This document shows positions 29,998 through 39,546 of a stretch of 64,000 nt of DNA, piece after piece. Position 1 is the first letter of the stretch. Each line of letters starts with the position of its first letter. A program made the translations under genes and the position numbers. The notes beneath the pieces are model-generated. The model saw only the letters and a program-made list of their open reading frames with translations. It did not search any database and was not told the DNA's origin. Source of the DNA: Sva-07 sp963747375 (lineage in GTDB: Bacteria; Actinomycetota; Acidimicrobiia; Acidimicrobiales; Ilumatobacteraceae); assembly GCA_963747375.1 (NCBI GenBank), contig CAVVFL010000016.1, forward strand, positions 1-64,000, read 5' to 3'.

Positions 29998-31533
29998 TCA
30001 GCTCGTAGATGAGGCAGCCGTCGTCGAGGTCGGCGGCGGGGAGCGCGTCCTTCTCCACCCAGTAGTCCTGGGTGTGCTGCCATTCGGGCTTGTCGCCGCG
30101 TTTGGGCATCAGGTGCTGGCTGCGCGTGAGGTACCCGGGGTTGAAGTTCTCGGGGTCGATCCAGGCACCGAGCGTCCATGTCGGTGTCCTCGGGTCGCAG
30201 CTGCTGGCGTCACCGTGTGGACGCCGAGGTCGTCCATGTGGTGGAGCAGTCGGCAGACCCAGTCGCCGATCAGATCGGCGCGCAGGGTCCAGCTCGCCCG
30301 GAAATACCCGAAGACCCACACGAGGTTCGGCACGCCGGTGAACATCATCCCGCGGTACGTGATGGTGTCGGCGTAGTTGACGGGCTGGCCGTCGACGGTG
30401 AAGGCGATGTCGCCGAGCACGCTCAGGTCGAAGCCGGTCGCGGTGATGATGACGTCGGCGTCGAGCTGCTCCCCCGAGGTCGTGAGGATCCCGCTCGCGT
30501 TGAAGGTCTCGATCTCGTCGGTCACGACCGATGCCTTGCCGACTGCTGATGCCCTTGAACAGATCGCCGTCGGGAACCATCGCGAGGCGCTGCTGCCACG
30601 GCCGGTACTTGGGGGTGAAGTGCTTCTCGACGTCGTAGCCCTCCGGCAGCTCGGCGCGCACGCCGTTGAGGAGCTCGGTGCGCAACCACTCCGGTTCATC
30701 GAACGACAGCTGGGTGATCAGTGCCTGATCCTGGAGGGCCTTGCGCCGGACGATCTCGTGCGTCCACTCCTCGGGGATCTCGAGGCTGCGCAACATGTCG
30801 GCCAGTTCGTTCACGTTCGGGGCGCGAGACGAAGTACGTCGGTGAACGTTGCAGCATCGTCACGTGCTCGCACTCGCCGGCGATCGCCGGGACGAGGGTC
30901 GCCGCGGTCGCGCCCGAGCCGATCACCAGGACCTGCTTGCCCGAGAGATCGATGTCGCTCGGGCCAGGTCTGCGGGTGCACGATGCGGCCGTCGAACTCG
31001 TCCATTCCGGGCCACTCGGGGGTGTAGCCCTTCTCGTGGCGGTAGTAGCCCTGGCACATCCAGAGGAAGTTCGTCGTGAACGCGACGCCTGGCTGATGCC
31101 CGTCACCGGGTCGGTGCACGTGCCGTGCAGCGTCCAGCGGCTGTCGCTGCTCGACCACTCGGCCGACGCGATGGCGTGGTGGTAGCGGATGTGGCGACCG
31201 AGGTCGTTCTCGTCGATCACCTCGCCCATGTAGGCGAGGATCTTGTCGGCGGTGGCGATCGGCTTGCCGATCCACGGCTTGAAGCGGTAGCCGAACGTGT
31301 AGAGATCGCTGTCGGAGCGGATGCCGGGATACTTGTGGGTCAGCCAGGTGCCGCCGAAGCTCTCGAACTTCTCGAGCACGACGAACGACTTCTCGGGGCA
31401 CTGGTCCTGCAGGTGGTACGCCGCGCCGACACCGGAGATGCCGGCGCCGACGATCAGGACGTCGAAGTGTTCGATGGTGACGTCGGTCGTTGAGCCGCTG
31501 CTGCTCTCGGTCTGGGGGGGGGCGGGGGGTCAT
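29993..31533 (-). CDS. FAD-containing monooxygenase, Baeyer-Villiger type (heavily frameshifted)
   Basis: Segments in different frames assemble into a ~510-residue flavoprotein monooxygenase. The FAD motif FDVLIVGAGISGVGAAYHL lies just after the start, VVLEKFESFGGTWL follows, and KQVLVIGSGATAATLVPAIAG is the NADPH motif. IITATGFD (ATG motif) and a WTLRADLIGDWVCRLL end are typical of BVMO/FMO proteins that oxygenate ketones. At least five indels are needed, one in a run of nine and six C's right after the ATG at 31533. Stop overlaps the Gfo-like gene start, so both probably serve one catabolic route. Confidence 0.85.
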
Positions 31534-31652
31534 CACCCTCCATGCTTGCCGACCGCCCCATCGATCGTGCAACCCGTGGTGCGTCCGGGTCACACCGCGG
31601 ATGCGACACCGGGTGTCGGACAGTCGGTGGTCACATCGGCGAAGCTGTGCGA

Positions 31653-32620
31653 GTGAGAATCGATTGTGCCGCCTACGTCGACGGGTGCCGCCACGATTTC
31701 GATCCCGACACGATGACGATCGACGACCCGATCGTCGGTGACGGATTCGTGTGGCTGGGCCTACGGATGCCGGACGAGGCCGAGCTGCAGACGCGGTCTC
31801 GATTCCCTCGGCGTCCACGGGGTTTCACCGACCGAGGTGCTCACACCGCATCGACGACCGGTCCTCACGGTCGAAGGATCGACTGTGCACATCGTGCTGC
31901 GGACCGCGTCGTACGAGGATCGCAGCGAGACGATCGCGCTGGGCGAGATGACCCTGCTCGTCACCCACGGGCGGTGATTTCGATCCGACACGGTCAGGCG
32001 AGTCAGTTGGCAGCGGTCGTGCATCGCTCGAACGCGATCCGGACCGGCTGCGTCTCGGCCCGTCCGCCGTGGTCGCGGCGGTGATCGGGCTCGTGATCGA
32101 CGACTACGGCCCCGCGCTCGACGGATTCGAGAACGACGTGATCGAAGTCGAGCGAGACGTGTTCTCCGACACGCATCGCCAGCCGGTGCAGCGGCTCTAC
32201 AAGCTCAAGCGTGAGGTTCGTCGGCTGCTGGTGGCGATCGACTCGCTCGACGATCCACTCGCTCGACTCGTCCGCGTGCGCGGGTCGCAATTGCATCCGG
32301 AGGTCATCGCCGACCTCAACGAAGCCGAGGATCAGCTCGACCGGGCGGTCACCCGCGCCCATTCGTTGTCGGGCCTGCTCGACGCCGCGCTGACCGCGAG
32401 CCTCACGCAGATCACGGTCCGGCAGAACGACGACATGCGCAAGATCAGCGCCTGGGTGGCGATGGCCGCGGTGCCGACGATGGTGGCCGGCATCTACGGG
32501 ATGAACTTCGACAACATGCCCGAGCTGGAATGGACGCTCGGGTATCCGGTGGTCCTGACGTTCACGGCGGTCGCCGTTGCGTTCCTGTTCCGCCAGTTCA
32601 AGAAGTCCGGCTGGCTCTAG
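31653..32620 (+). CDS. corA: CorA-family Mg2+/Co2+ transporter (frameshifted)
   Basis: A ~320-residue divalent cation channel. The GTG at 31653 begins VRIDCAAYVDGCRHDF; FVWLGLRMPDEAEL and HGVSPTEVLTPHRRPVLTVEGSTVHIVLRTASYED form the cytoplasmic funnel, and the long stalk helix runs to TQITVRQNDDMRKISAWVAMAAVPTMVAGIYGMNFDNMPEL, with the signature GMN at the pore. The C-terminus ends FRQFKKSGWL, a basic tail. Frame changes occur near 31790 and 31975. It is divergent from the monooxygenase. Confidence 0.9.
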
Positions 32621-32634
32621 ACGTCCGGTGTGAG

Positions 32635-33489
32635 CTAGACGAGGCTTGGCGGGCGATCAGCTTGCCGAGCGCCCACTGCGAACCACGCGGCGACAATGCG
32701 TGCGGCGGCGTCGAAGACGTGGGCGTCGGGTCCGATCAGCGCTCGCCGTTTGTTCTTCTCCACGGCGCCGATGATCAGCTGGGCTGCCTTCTCCGGCGTG
32801 GTGCGGGTGAGCCGCTCGAAGTCGACGGCGGCCTGCTCGGCATCGACGGCCTCCTCGTGCTCGGCGAACTCGAAGCGGGCGTTGCGGGCGATGTTCGTGC
32901 GGATGCCGCCCGGATGGATCGTGGTCGCCGACACGCCGCACTGCTCGATGTCGAGCTCGGTGCGCAGCGCGTCGGTGAACCCACGCACAGCGAACTTCGC
33001 CGCGTTGTAGGCGGACTGGCTCGGGATGCCGAGCAGTCCGAACACGCTGGAGATGTTGATCACGTGGCCGTCACCCGACGCCTTGAGGTGGGGGAGGAAG
33101 CGCAAGGGTCCCGTGGACGACACCCCAGAAGTTGATGTCGATCAGCCACCGGAAGTTGTCGTAGGTCATCGCATCGACGTTCGCCGAGAGCGCGACGCCG
33201 GCGTTGTTGAAGACGAGGTTCACGCGCCCGAACTCGGCCACTACGTCGGCGGCCCACGCCTCGACGGCCGTCACGGTCGGCCACGTCGACGAGCGCGGTG
33301 CTGACCTTGACCGACCCTGCGATCGGGGCCGCCTGCTCGACGAGTACGACGGTCTCGGCGAGTCCGGCGTCGTCGACGTCGCTGAGCGCCAGGTGGCATC
33401 CCTTCGCCGGCCAGCTCGACGGCGAGTGCCCGGCCGATGCCGGATCCGGCTCCCGTGATCGCGGCGACCTTGCCCGAGAAGTTCTTCAT
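32635..33489 (-). CDS. short-chain dehydrogenase (frameshifted)
   Basis: A ~280-residue SDR. The ATG at 33489 gives MKNFSGKVAAITGAGSGIGRALAVELA with the NAD(P) motif; NLVFNNAGVALSANVDAM, INISSVFGLLGIPSQSAYNAAKFAV (catalytic Ser and YNAAK) and TTIHPGGIRTNIAR follow in later frames. The C-terminal EKNKRRALIGPDAHVFDAAARI is a common ending in actinobacterial SDRs. At least three frame changes between 33130 and 33420 are needed. It shares a palindromic promoter region with the divergent LLM oxidoreductase gene. Confidence 0.85.
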
Positions 33490-33491
33490 CT

Positions 33492-33523
33492 GCCCACCCT
33501 AAACCACGCTTTGTAGGGTGGGC
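33492..33523. promoter_or_regulatory. inverted repeat between divergent SDR and LLM genes
   Basis: GCCCACCCTA (33492-33501) and TAGGGTGGGC (33514-33523) are perfect 10-bp inverted arms separated by 12 bases. The element fills the 37-base gap between the two start codons (33489 and 33527), so a protein bound here could regulate both genes. No family consensus was recognised. Confidence 0.5.
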
Positions 33524-33526
33524 GAG

Positions 33527-34409
33527 ATGACGAGTCGGCTGAAGTTCGGATGGTTGTCGCCCGTGATCGGGAACCGGTGGAGCGATCACCAGCCCATCGT
33601 CGATGTACCAGGAGCAGCACATCCTGCCGACGGCGCTGGCGCACTTCGACTCGCTGTGGATCGCCGACCACTTCTACGGCTTCGACGCGAAGACCGACCC
33701 GTTCATGGAGGCGTGGACGACGCTCACCTGGCTGGCCGCCAAGTTCCCCGACGTGATGCTGTGCCACCACGTGCTCGGTGTCGGCTACCGCCCGCCGGCG
33801 CTCACCGCGAAGATGGCGTCGTCGCTGCAGACGTTGTCGGGCGGCCGGTTCATCCTCGGCATCGGTGCCGGGTGGCGCGAGGACGAGTACCTGGCGTACG
33901 GCTACGACTTCCCCCGGCCGTCGGTGCGGTTCGAGCAGCTGGAGGAGACGATCGAGATCTGTCGACGCATGTGGACCGACTCCGACGCGACGTTCCACGG
34001 CAAGCACTTCCACATCGACGGTGCGGCGGCGTCGCCGCTGCCCGACGTCGTCCCGCCGATCTGCATCGGCGCGGCGGGTGAGCAGATCGGGCTGCCGATG
34101 GTCGGCCGACTCGCCGACATGTGGAACGGGCCGTCTCGTGGCACCGACGACGACTGGCGCCGCCGCCTCGACATCGTGCAGTCGTCGGCCGCTGCGGCCG
34201 GGCGCGACGCTGCCGACATCGAGATCAGCACCACCCTCGAACGGGCACTGCCCGAGACCGACGCCGAGTCGGCCGAGTTCCTCGATCTGCTCGCTCACAG
34301 GGCCGACCTCGGGGTGCAGCACTTCGTGCTCGACTTCGGGCATCCCCTCACCGACGAGCACGTCATGCGCTTCGTCGAGCAGGTGATGGCCCCACTGCGG
34401 GATCGCTAG
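33527..34409 (+). CDS. LLM-class (F420/flavin-dependent) oxidoreductase (frameshifted)
   Basis: A ~293-residue bacterial-luciferase-like oxidoreductase. Conserved elements: LKFGWLSPVI start, LWIADHFYGFD, VMLCHHVLGVGYRPPALTAKM, the LSGGRFILGIGAGWREDEYLAYGYDFP motif and PPICIGAAGEQIGLPMVGRLADMWN. The frame changes near 33603, where one extra G separates HQPIV from MYQEQHILPTALAHF. The ATG is at 33527. Most actinobacterial proteins with this pattern use coenzyme F420, but FMN use cannot be excluded. Confidence 0.88.
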
Positions 34410-34419
34410 CGTGGCGCCC

Positions 34420-35313
34420 ATGTCGGACATCACGGTGCGCAAGGTCAAGTTCGAGTTTCCCGACGAACTCGACGACGTGTTGCCCGGTGCCGACCTGGTT
34501 CGTGAGACCTACCTCGTCGCGTTCTCGCTGACCATGCCGTATCTGGAGCCGTACCTGATCCGCACGTACCGGTCGGTCGCCGACGACATCACCGACCCGG
34601 CGCTCGCCGCCGACGTGAAGGAGTTCATCGGCCAGGAGGCGCAGCACTTCCAGAACCATCGGCGGATCAACGACATCATCAAGGGCCAGCTCGGACCAGA
34701 GGTGGCGGCGGAGCTGCAGGTGGTCGAGGACCGTCTCGACGCCGACTACCGCCGGTTCAACGCCGAGAAGTCGCGCCGGTTCAACCTCGTGTACGCCGAG
34801 GGTTTCGAGGCGATGACGTGTGCGATGGCGATGACGATGTTCGACGAGGTGTCGTCGGGAACCCGTGCCGGTGACGGCCGATTCGGGCCGTGGCAGCAAC
34901 TGTGGTCGTGGCACGCCGCCGAGGAGATCGAGCACCGCACGGTGGCGTTCGACGTGTACGACCGTCTCGAGGGCAACTACGCGTACCGCGTCGCCGGTTC
35001 GTTGCGGGCCCAGGCGCACTTCCATCGCGCCGGTCGACGAGATGCAGCGCATCTGCTCGCGTCGCAGGGCGCTCCGGCCAAGCACCACACTCCACCGTGG
35101 TTTGCGAACGGTCGATCGCGCTACCTGCGGACGTTCAGGCCGGGCTACAACCCGGCCGACCTCGAGGTCGACCCCTTCGTGGCCATGGTCCTCGCCCCCT
35201 ACACCGCCCGCCTGACTCACCGTTTGCGTTGCGGTTCGGTTGGCTCGCCCCAACCGAAGTGTCACGCAAACCGCTCTGGGGCGGGTTGCCAGCCGGGGCC
35301 TCGGAACACGTAG
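34420..35313 (+). CDS. predicted metal-dependent hydrolase (PF10118-like)
   Basis: A ~295-residue helical protein of the 'predicted metal-dependent hydrolase' family. Potential metal ligands are FIGQEAQHFQNHRRIN, YAEGFEAMTCAMA and WSWHAAEEIEHRTVAFDVYD, giving the E..H and EExEH pattern of a di-iron-like site. Between 35020 and 35090 another frame reads VDEMQRICSR, so a pair of compensating indels is likely. The final ~25 residues run into the palindrome at 35222-35271 and are probably not native. It begins 10 bases after the LLM gene stop. Confidence 0.75.
   Translation: MSDITVRKVKFEFPDELDDVLPGADLVRETYLVAFSLTMPYLEPYLIRTYRSVADDITDPALAADVKEFIGQEAQHFQNHRRINDIIKGQLGPEVAAELQVVEDRLDADYRRFNAEKSRRFNLVYAEGFEAMTCAMAMTMFDEVSSGTRAGDGRFGPWQQLWSWHAAEEIEHRTVAFDVYDRLEGNYAYRVAGSLRAQAHFHRAGRRDAAHLLASQGAPAKHHTPPWFANGRSRYLRTFRPGYNPADLEVDPFVAMVLAPYTARLTHRLRCGSVGSPQPKCHANRSGAGCQPGPRNT
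35222..35271. repeat. interspersed palindrome, GTTTGCGT/ACGCAAAC family, copy 1
   Basis: Outer arms GTTTGCGT (35222-35229) and ACGCAAAC (35264-35271), with inner arms TTCGGTTGG/CCAACCGAA and a small loop. It lies where the plus-strand hydrolase and minus-strand sterol-desaturase genes converge and contains the latter's stop codon, so it could serve as a two-way terminator. A second copy is found at 36214-36265. Confidence 0.7.
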
Positions 35314-36192
35314 CCGAGGCGGTCACGCCAGCTGCGCGCCTGTCGGACGTCGCGGGCGATGTCGACGAACTCGTGGTAGCCGATGCGGACCGGGTTGAAG
35401 GTGTGGATGTTCTTGGTGAGGCCGTACTTGATGCGGCGCACCTCGGGCTCGAACGTGCCGAACAGCTTGTCCCACACGATGAGGATGCCGCCGTAGTTCT
35501 TGTCGAGGTACTGCGGGTTCGCGCCGTGATGCACCCGGTGGTGCGACGGCGTGTTGAACACGGCCTCGATCGGCGCCGGCAGTCGGTCGATCGCCTCGGT
35601 GTGGATCCAGTACTGGTAGAGCAGGTTGATCTGGCCGGCCTTGATCACGTGATGGGCCGGAATGCCGAGCAACGGCATCGGCAGGAACACCCACGACGTG
35701 AGGAACCCCGACCACGGCTGGCGCAGCGCGGTCGACAGGTTGTAGCGCTCGCTCGAGTGGTGGCTCACGTGGTTGGCCCAGAACAGACGCACCTCGTGCA
35801 TCCACCGGTGGTCCCAGTAGTAGAGGAAGTCCCAGGCCACCATCGCCACCGGCAACGACCACTTGGTCGCCCCGAGGTTCGCGATTCGCCGCTTGAACAC
35901 GAAGCGGTTCATCGCGGCGATGCCGCCGGCGATTGCCAGGTTGACGGCGATGTTGCCGGCGAGCATCGACAGGCTCGCGGCGGTGTCACGACGCTCGTAG
36001 CCGACCGGTACCAGCGGGTCCGGCGGGCGTCGCGGAGTCGGAGAGTTCCTCGGCGGTCGCGTCATCGAGGTCGCCGAACTCGCGCAGGTCACGGCGGGCG
36101 AGCACGCGTGACTCCCACACCATCGTCCCGACGAAGACCGGGAGCGACAGCAGATCGACCGTGTCGATCGGACGGGAGTTGAGGCCTTTCAC
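35262..36192 (-). CDS. fatty acid hydroxylase / sterol desaturase family protein (frameshifted)
   Basis: A ~310-residue di-iron membrane oxygenase. The three histidine clusters are present: DHRWMHE (HxxxH), NHVSHHSSE (HxxHH) and PSHHRVHHGAN (HHxxHH). Hydrophobic helices surround them. The GTG at 36192 with GGGGA before it begins VKGLNSRPIDTVDLLSLPVFVGTMVWE; the frame changes near 36035 to enter the histidine-box part. Family members hydroxylate or desaturate lipids, sterols or carotenoids at the membrane; substrate unknown. The gene is flanked on both sides by members of one palindromic repeat family. Confidence 0.88.
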
Positions 36193-36213
36193 GTTCCCCA
36201 GTGTCGCATTTCG

Positions 36214-36265
36214 GGTTTGCGTCGCGAATTCGTTGGGGCGGTCCAACGAAAGCGTGACGCAAACC
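36214..36265. repeat. interspersed palindrome, GTTTGCGT/ACGCAAAC family, copy 2
   Basis: Perfect outer arms GGTTTGCGTC (36214-36223) and GACGCAAACC (36256-36265), inner arms CGTTGG/CCAACG and loop GGCGGT. It occupies the divergent promoter gap between the sterol-desaturase gene (start 36192) and the histidine phosphatase gene (start 36301), so unlike copy 1 it cannot be a gene-end terminator for either. Confidence 0.75.
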
Positions 36266-36300
36266 GGAAGGGGGGCGCGCTGGACGGGTAGGTTCGCGAC

Positions 36301-37005
36301 GTGAGCGAGACCAGGAAGTTTCCCCAGTCGCGATTCGCCCCACCACCCGGGGCCACCGAGATCCTGCTGGTCCGTCACGGCGAGTCGGCGGCGCATGTCG
36401 AGGGCGAACTGTTCTCGCTCGTCGGCGGGCACGGCGATCCACCGCTCGCGCCCGACGGTGTCGAGCAGGCCGAAGCTCGCGGCGCAACGACTGATCGACA
36501 CCAACGAACGGATCGCCGCGGTGTACGTCACCACGCTCCAGCGCACGGTCCAGACCGCGGCGCCACTCGTCGAGCGGCTCGGCCTCACGCCGATCGTCGA
36601 GGCCGACCTTACGCGAGGTGTTCCTCGGCGACTGGGAGGGCGGCGAGTTCCGCAGGCGTGTGGCCGACGGCGACCCGATCGCTCAGCTCATGTACGTCGA
36701 GCAGCGCTGGGATGTGATTCCCGGCGGCGAGCCGGCCCATCAGTTCCGCAACCGGGTGCAACGTGGCATCGAACGCATCGCCGCTGCGCACCCCGACGAA
36801 CTCGTCGTCGCGGTCGTCCACGGTGGTGTGATCGGCGAGATCATGAACATCGCCGACCGGCTCGACCGGCTTCGCGTTCACGGGCTCCGACAACGCATCG
36901 ATCAGTCACGTCGTCGTCACTGCCGACCGCTGGATGGTGCGGTGCTGGAACGACACGTCGCACCTCAGCCGCACGTTCAGCACCGCCGCCCAACCCCTGA
37001 TCTGA
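36301..37005 (+). CDS. histidine phosphatase family (phosphoglycerate mutase-like) protein (frameshifted)
   Basis: A ~233-residue phosphatase-superfamily protein. EILLVRHGESAAHVEG holds the phospho-accepting His (RHG), and LVVAVVHGGVIGEIMN the second catalytic His. VYVTTLQRTVQTAAPLVERLGL and EVFLGDWEGGEFRRR match the family. Three frame changes (near 36482, 36610 and 36895) must be resolved; the corrected end reads MVRCWNDTSHLSRTFSTAAQ with a TGA at 37003. GTG 36301 is the start. Substrate is unknown; actinobacterial members act on sugar phosphates or phosphoglycolipids. Confidence 0.85.
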
Positions 37006-37050
37006 ACTGGAGCACGCGGGGTCTGACCCCGACGTCTCGACCCCGACGAT

Positions 37051-37563
37051 TCAGGTGGTCTGATCGGGGCGCCAGAAGCCGGCGAGCAGGGCCATGCCAC
37101 CGCCGATGCCGCCGATCGCAGCGATCAGCAACCCCGTGGTCCCGGTGAGGTCGTCGGTCAGGTCGAGCGCATGGTCGAGCGACCAGGTGCCCGGACCGAT
37201 CGCACCGATCGCCAGCCCGACGATGCCGAGCGTCATCACGTACTCCCACCCCTCACCGGGCCGGAAGATGAAGAAGCCGTTGCCTCGATGATTGATCGCC
37301 CAGGCGACGAACATCACTCCGACGACCCCGGCGGCTGCAAACGGTGTCAGCAACCCGACGATCAGCGCGAGGCCGCCGGCGATCTCGGTGATGCTGGCCA
37401 GCCAGGCGTGCAGCTTCGGCGGCTTCATTCCCATCGAGCCGAACCACCCGGCCGTGCCGTCGATGTTCGGGCGGACGTGGTTGACGCCGTGGGCCAGCAT
37501 CACCGCGCCCACTCCACATCGCAGGAGGAGCAGGGCGAAGTCGATCGCATCGGCATCGTTCAT
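37051..37563 (-). CDS. DoxX-family membrane protein
   Basis: A 170-residue protein with four helices. FALLLLRCGVGAVMLAHGVNHV, ITEIAGGLALIVGLLTPFAAAGVVGVM and WEYVMTLGIVGLAIGAIGPG follow the DoxX pattern (RxxxGxxf..G..K, E..GG..L..G..T...a). Family members are linked to redox balance and thiosulfate/quinone chemistry, but function here is unknown. A degenerate GGGGTCTGACCCC palindrome (37017-37031) lies between its stop and the convergent phosphatase gene. Confidence 0.9.
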   Translation of the reverse strand: MNDADAIDFALLLLRCGVGAVMLAHGVNHVRPNIDGTAGWFGSMGMKPPKLHAWLASITEIAGGLALIVGLLTPFAAAGVVGVMFVAWAINHRGNGFFIFRPGEGWEYVMTLGIVGLAIGAIGPGTWSLDHALDLTDDLTGTTGLLIAAIGGIGGGMALLAGFWRPDQTT

Positions 37564-37590
37564 GCCGTCAGCCTGTCAGGTGGCGTGTGG

Positions 37591-38833
37591 TCAGAAGTGA
37601 ACCTGGCTGGACGCTGCGTCCGACGTGGACCGTGCGGCCACGGCCTCGACGGCAGCGGTGTGCAGGGCAGCCAACTCGTCGCGGCGCCCCGGTGCCAGCT
37701 CGTCGAGCAGGGCGATGTCGTTGCGTTCGCAGGCCCTGATGATGTCGAGGGTCTCGCCGAGCTGGCCCCGCCCGTGCAACAGGGCGCCGACGATCTCGTC
37801 GGTGACGGGCAGTTCAGCGAGCAGTTCGGCGATCGGCGCCCCATAGAGCAGGTCGGTCGTCGACAGCAGGGCCACCGTCACACCGCTGCCGGCGTGGTCG
37901 GTCCCGGCGAGCAGTTCGGCCGCCATGTACGGCGCGTACGGCGCCGCTCGTGATGTGGACGTCGTCGTCGATGGTGTCGCCCGACGAGGCGATCAGCTCC
38001 GCGAGGCAGCGCAGCTTCTCCGGCCCGAGCAGGCCCATCGCCTGATCGAGTGAGTGGACGTTGCGGTCGAGCCCGAATGCGTTGGCGTTCACCGCGGTGA
38101 GCAGCCGGAATGCCAGCGACGGATCACTCGCCATGATCGACTCCAGCGCGCCGACGTCGATCCCGTGGCCATGGTCGGCGAGCGAGTCGTGCAGGGCTCC
38201 GGCCGACCGGGTACCGGCCGGGCGGGCCGGGCGCCGGAGCACCTCGGGTTTCGCGATGTAGTAGCCCTGGAAGAGGTCGAAGCCGTGGTCGACGCACCGC
38301 TTGAAGTCGTCGACCGATTCGACCTTCTCGGCCACCACCTGGATGCCCGGCGATCGTTGGCGGGCAACGTCGATCAGCCGCGGGATCTCGGCGTCGTGCG
38401 CCGTCGTCAATTCGATCTTCACGAGGCTCGCCAGCGCGAGCAGCTGAGAACCTTCGAGATCGCCGAGGCGGCTGACGTTGTCGAGCGCGAAGTGGTAGCC
38501 GTCGTATCGGGCCCGTTGGAGCGCAGCGATCGTGTCGTCGTCGAACGGTGTTTCCTCGCGTACCTCGATGATCATGCCTTCAGGAGGCATCGCTCGATGG
38601 AGGCCGTGGATGACGAGGCTGGCGCTGGCGTTGATCATCCCGAATCGATCGCCGACCACGTGTTCCATGCCCCACTGGAGCAGCACGCGTTCCATCACCC
38701 CGCGGGTGGCGGCGTCGGGGTCGTCGAAGGTCGTTGCCGACTCGGCGCCGTCGCGATAGAGCAGTTCGTAACCGAAGACCTGACGGTCGGCGTCCACGAT
38801 CGGTTGGCGCCCGAGGAACACTTCCGCGCTCAT
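37591..38833 (-). CDS. EAL-like plus HDOD domain protein (YuxH-type; frameshifted)
   Basis: A ~413-residue signalling protein. The N-terminal half begins MSAEVFLGRQPIVDADRQVFGYELLYR, the start of YuxH-type EAL domains, but the EAL motif reads EVREE, so c-di-GMP hydrolysis is unlikely. The C-terminal half is an HDOD domain (VGALESIMASDPSLAFRLLTAVNANAFGL, LDQAMGLLGPEKLRCLAELI). A frame change near 37935 separates the last ~110 residues (GVTVALLSTTDLLYGAPIAELL). Related proteins relay environmental or c-di-GMP signals to partners. Confidence 0.85.
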
Positions 38834-39057
38834 GTGGTCGCCTCTGCTGCCGCTTCAGGTGCGACGGCTCTGCGTGATCGAATCGTGGTCAATCGTCATG
38901 TCCCAGCCAGCCTGCATCGCCACCGAACGGGCAACGTCTCACGATGTATCGGCCGTACAGGTCGCGAACTGAAGGACCTCGTCGTCCGATGCCCATGCAC
39001 GGTGTCCGCACGGAGGGGCTCACTCGTCGACGAGCCTGCGCTGCGTAACCTGCAGGC

Positions 39058-39525
39058 ATGTCCTGTCGCATCCTGGTGCTCAACGGCCCGAACCTGAATC
39101 TGCTCGGCACCCGCGAAACCGACGTGTACGGAACGGCGACACTCGATTCGATACTCGCCGACATCCGCGAGGTCGCGTCCGAACACGGGGTCGAGGTGTA
39201 CGACGTCCAGTCGAACAGCGAGGGCGAGCTGATCGATGCGCTCCAGGAGGCCCGCACGCGCGCCGACGGTGTGATCTTCAATCCCGGCGCCTACACGCAC
39301 TACAGCATCGCCCTGCGGGATGCGATCGCGTCGATCTCGGTTCCGGTCGTCGAGACCCATCTCTCGAACGTGCATGCCCGCGAGGAGTTCCGCCACACGT
39401 CGGTGGTGAGCGCAGTGTGTCTCGGCGTCGTCGCCGGCTTCGGCGCCGACAGCTACCTGCTCGCGTTCGAGGCGCTCCGCCGCCACTTCGCCCACCGGGC
39501 CTCGCCCACCGTTCGCTCCGACTGA
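39058..39525 (+). CDS. aroQ: type II 3-dehydroquinate dehydratase
   Basis: A 155-residue shikimate-pathway enzyme converting 3-dehydroquinate to 3-dehydroshikimate. The family signature is intact: ILVLNGPNLNLLGTRETDVYG (active-site Asn and Arg, Tyr of VYG on the lid), QSNSEGELIDALQ, FNPGAYTHYSIALRDAI, and ETHLSNVHAREEFRHTS with the catalytic His. Length is typical. The gene stands alone, 224 bases after the HDOD gene start, without other shikimate genes nearby. Confidence 0.96.
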   Translation: MSCRILVLNGPNLNLLGTRETDVYGTATLDSILADIREVASEHGVEVYDVQSNSEGELIDALQEARTRADGVIFNPGAYTHYSIALRDAIASISVPVVETHLSNVHAREEFRHTSVVSAVCLGVVAGFGADSYLLAFEALRRHFAHRASPTVRSD

Positions 39526-39546
39526 CCGCGACGACGCGGCGTCCCT

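Noticed and set aside
31515..31528. Run of nine and six G's as a possible phase-variation tract at the monooxygenase start
   Set aside because: The same gene has several other frame changes outside homopolymers, so base-calling error is the simpler explanation.
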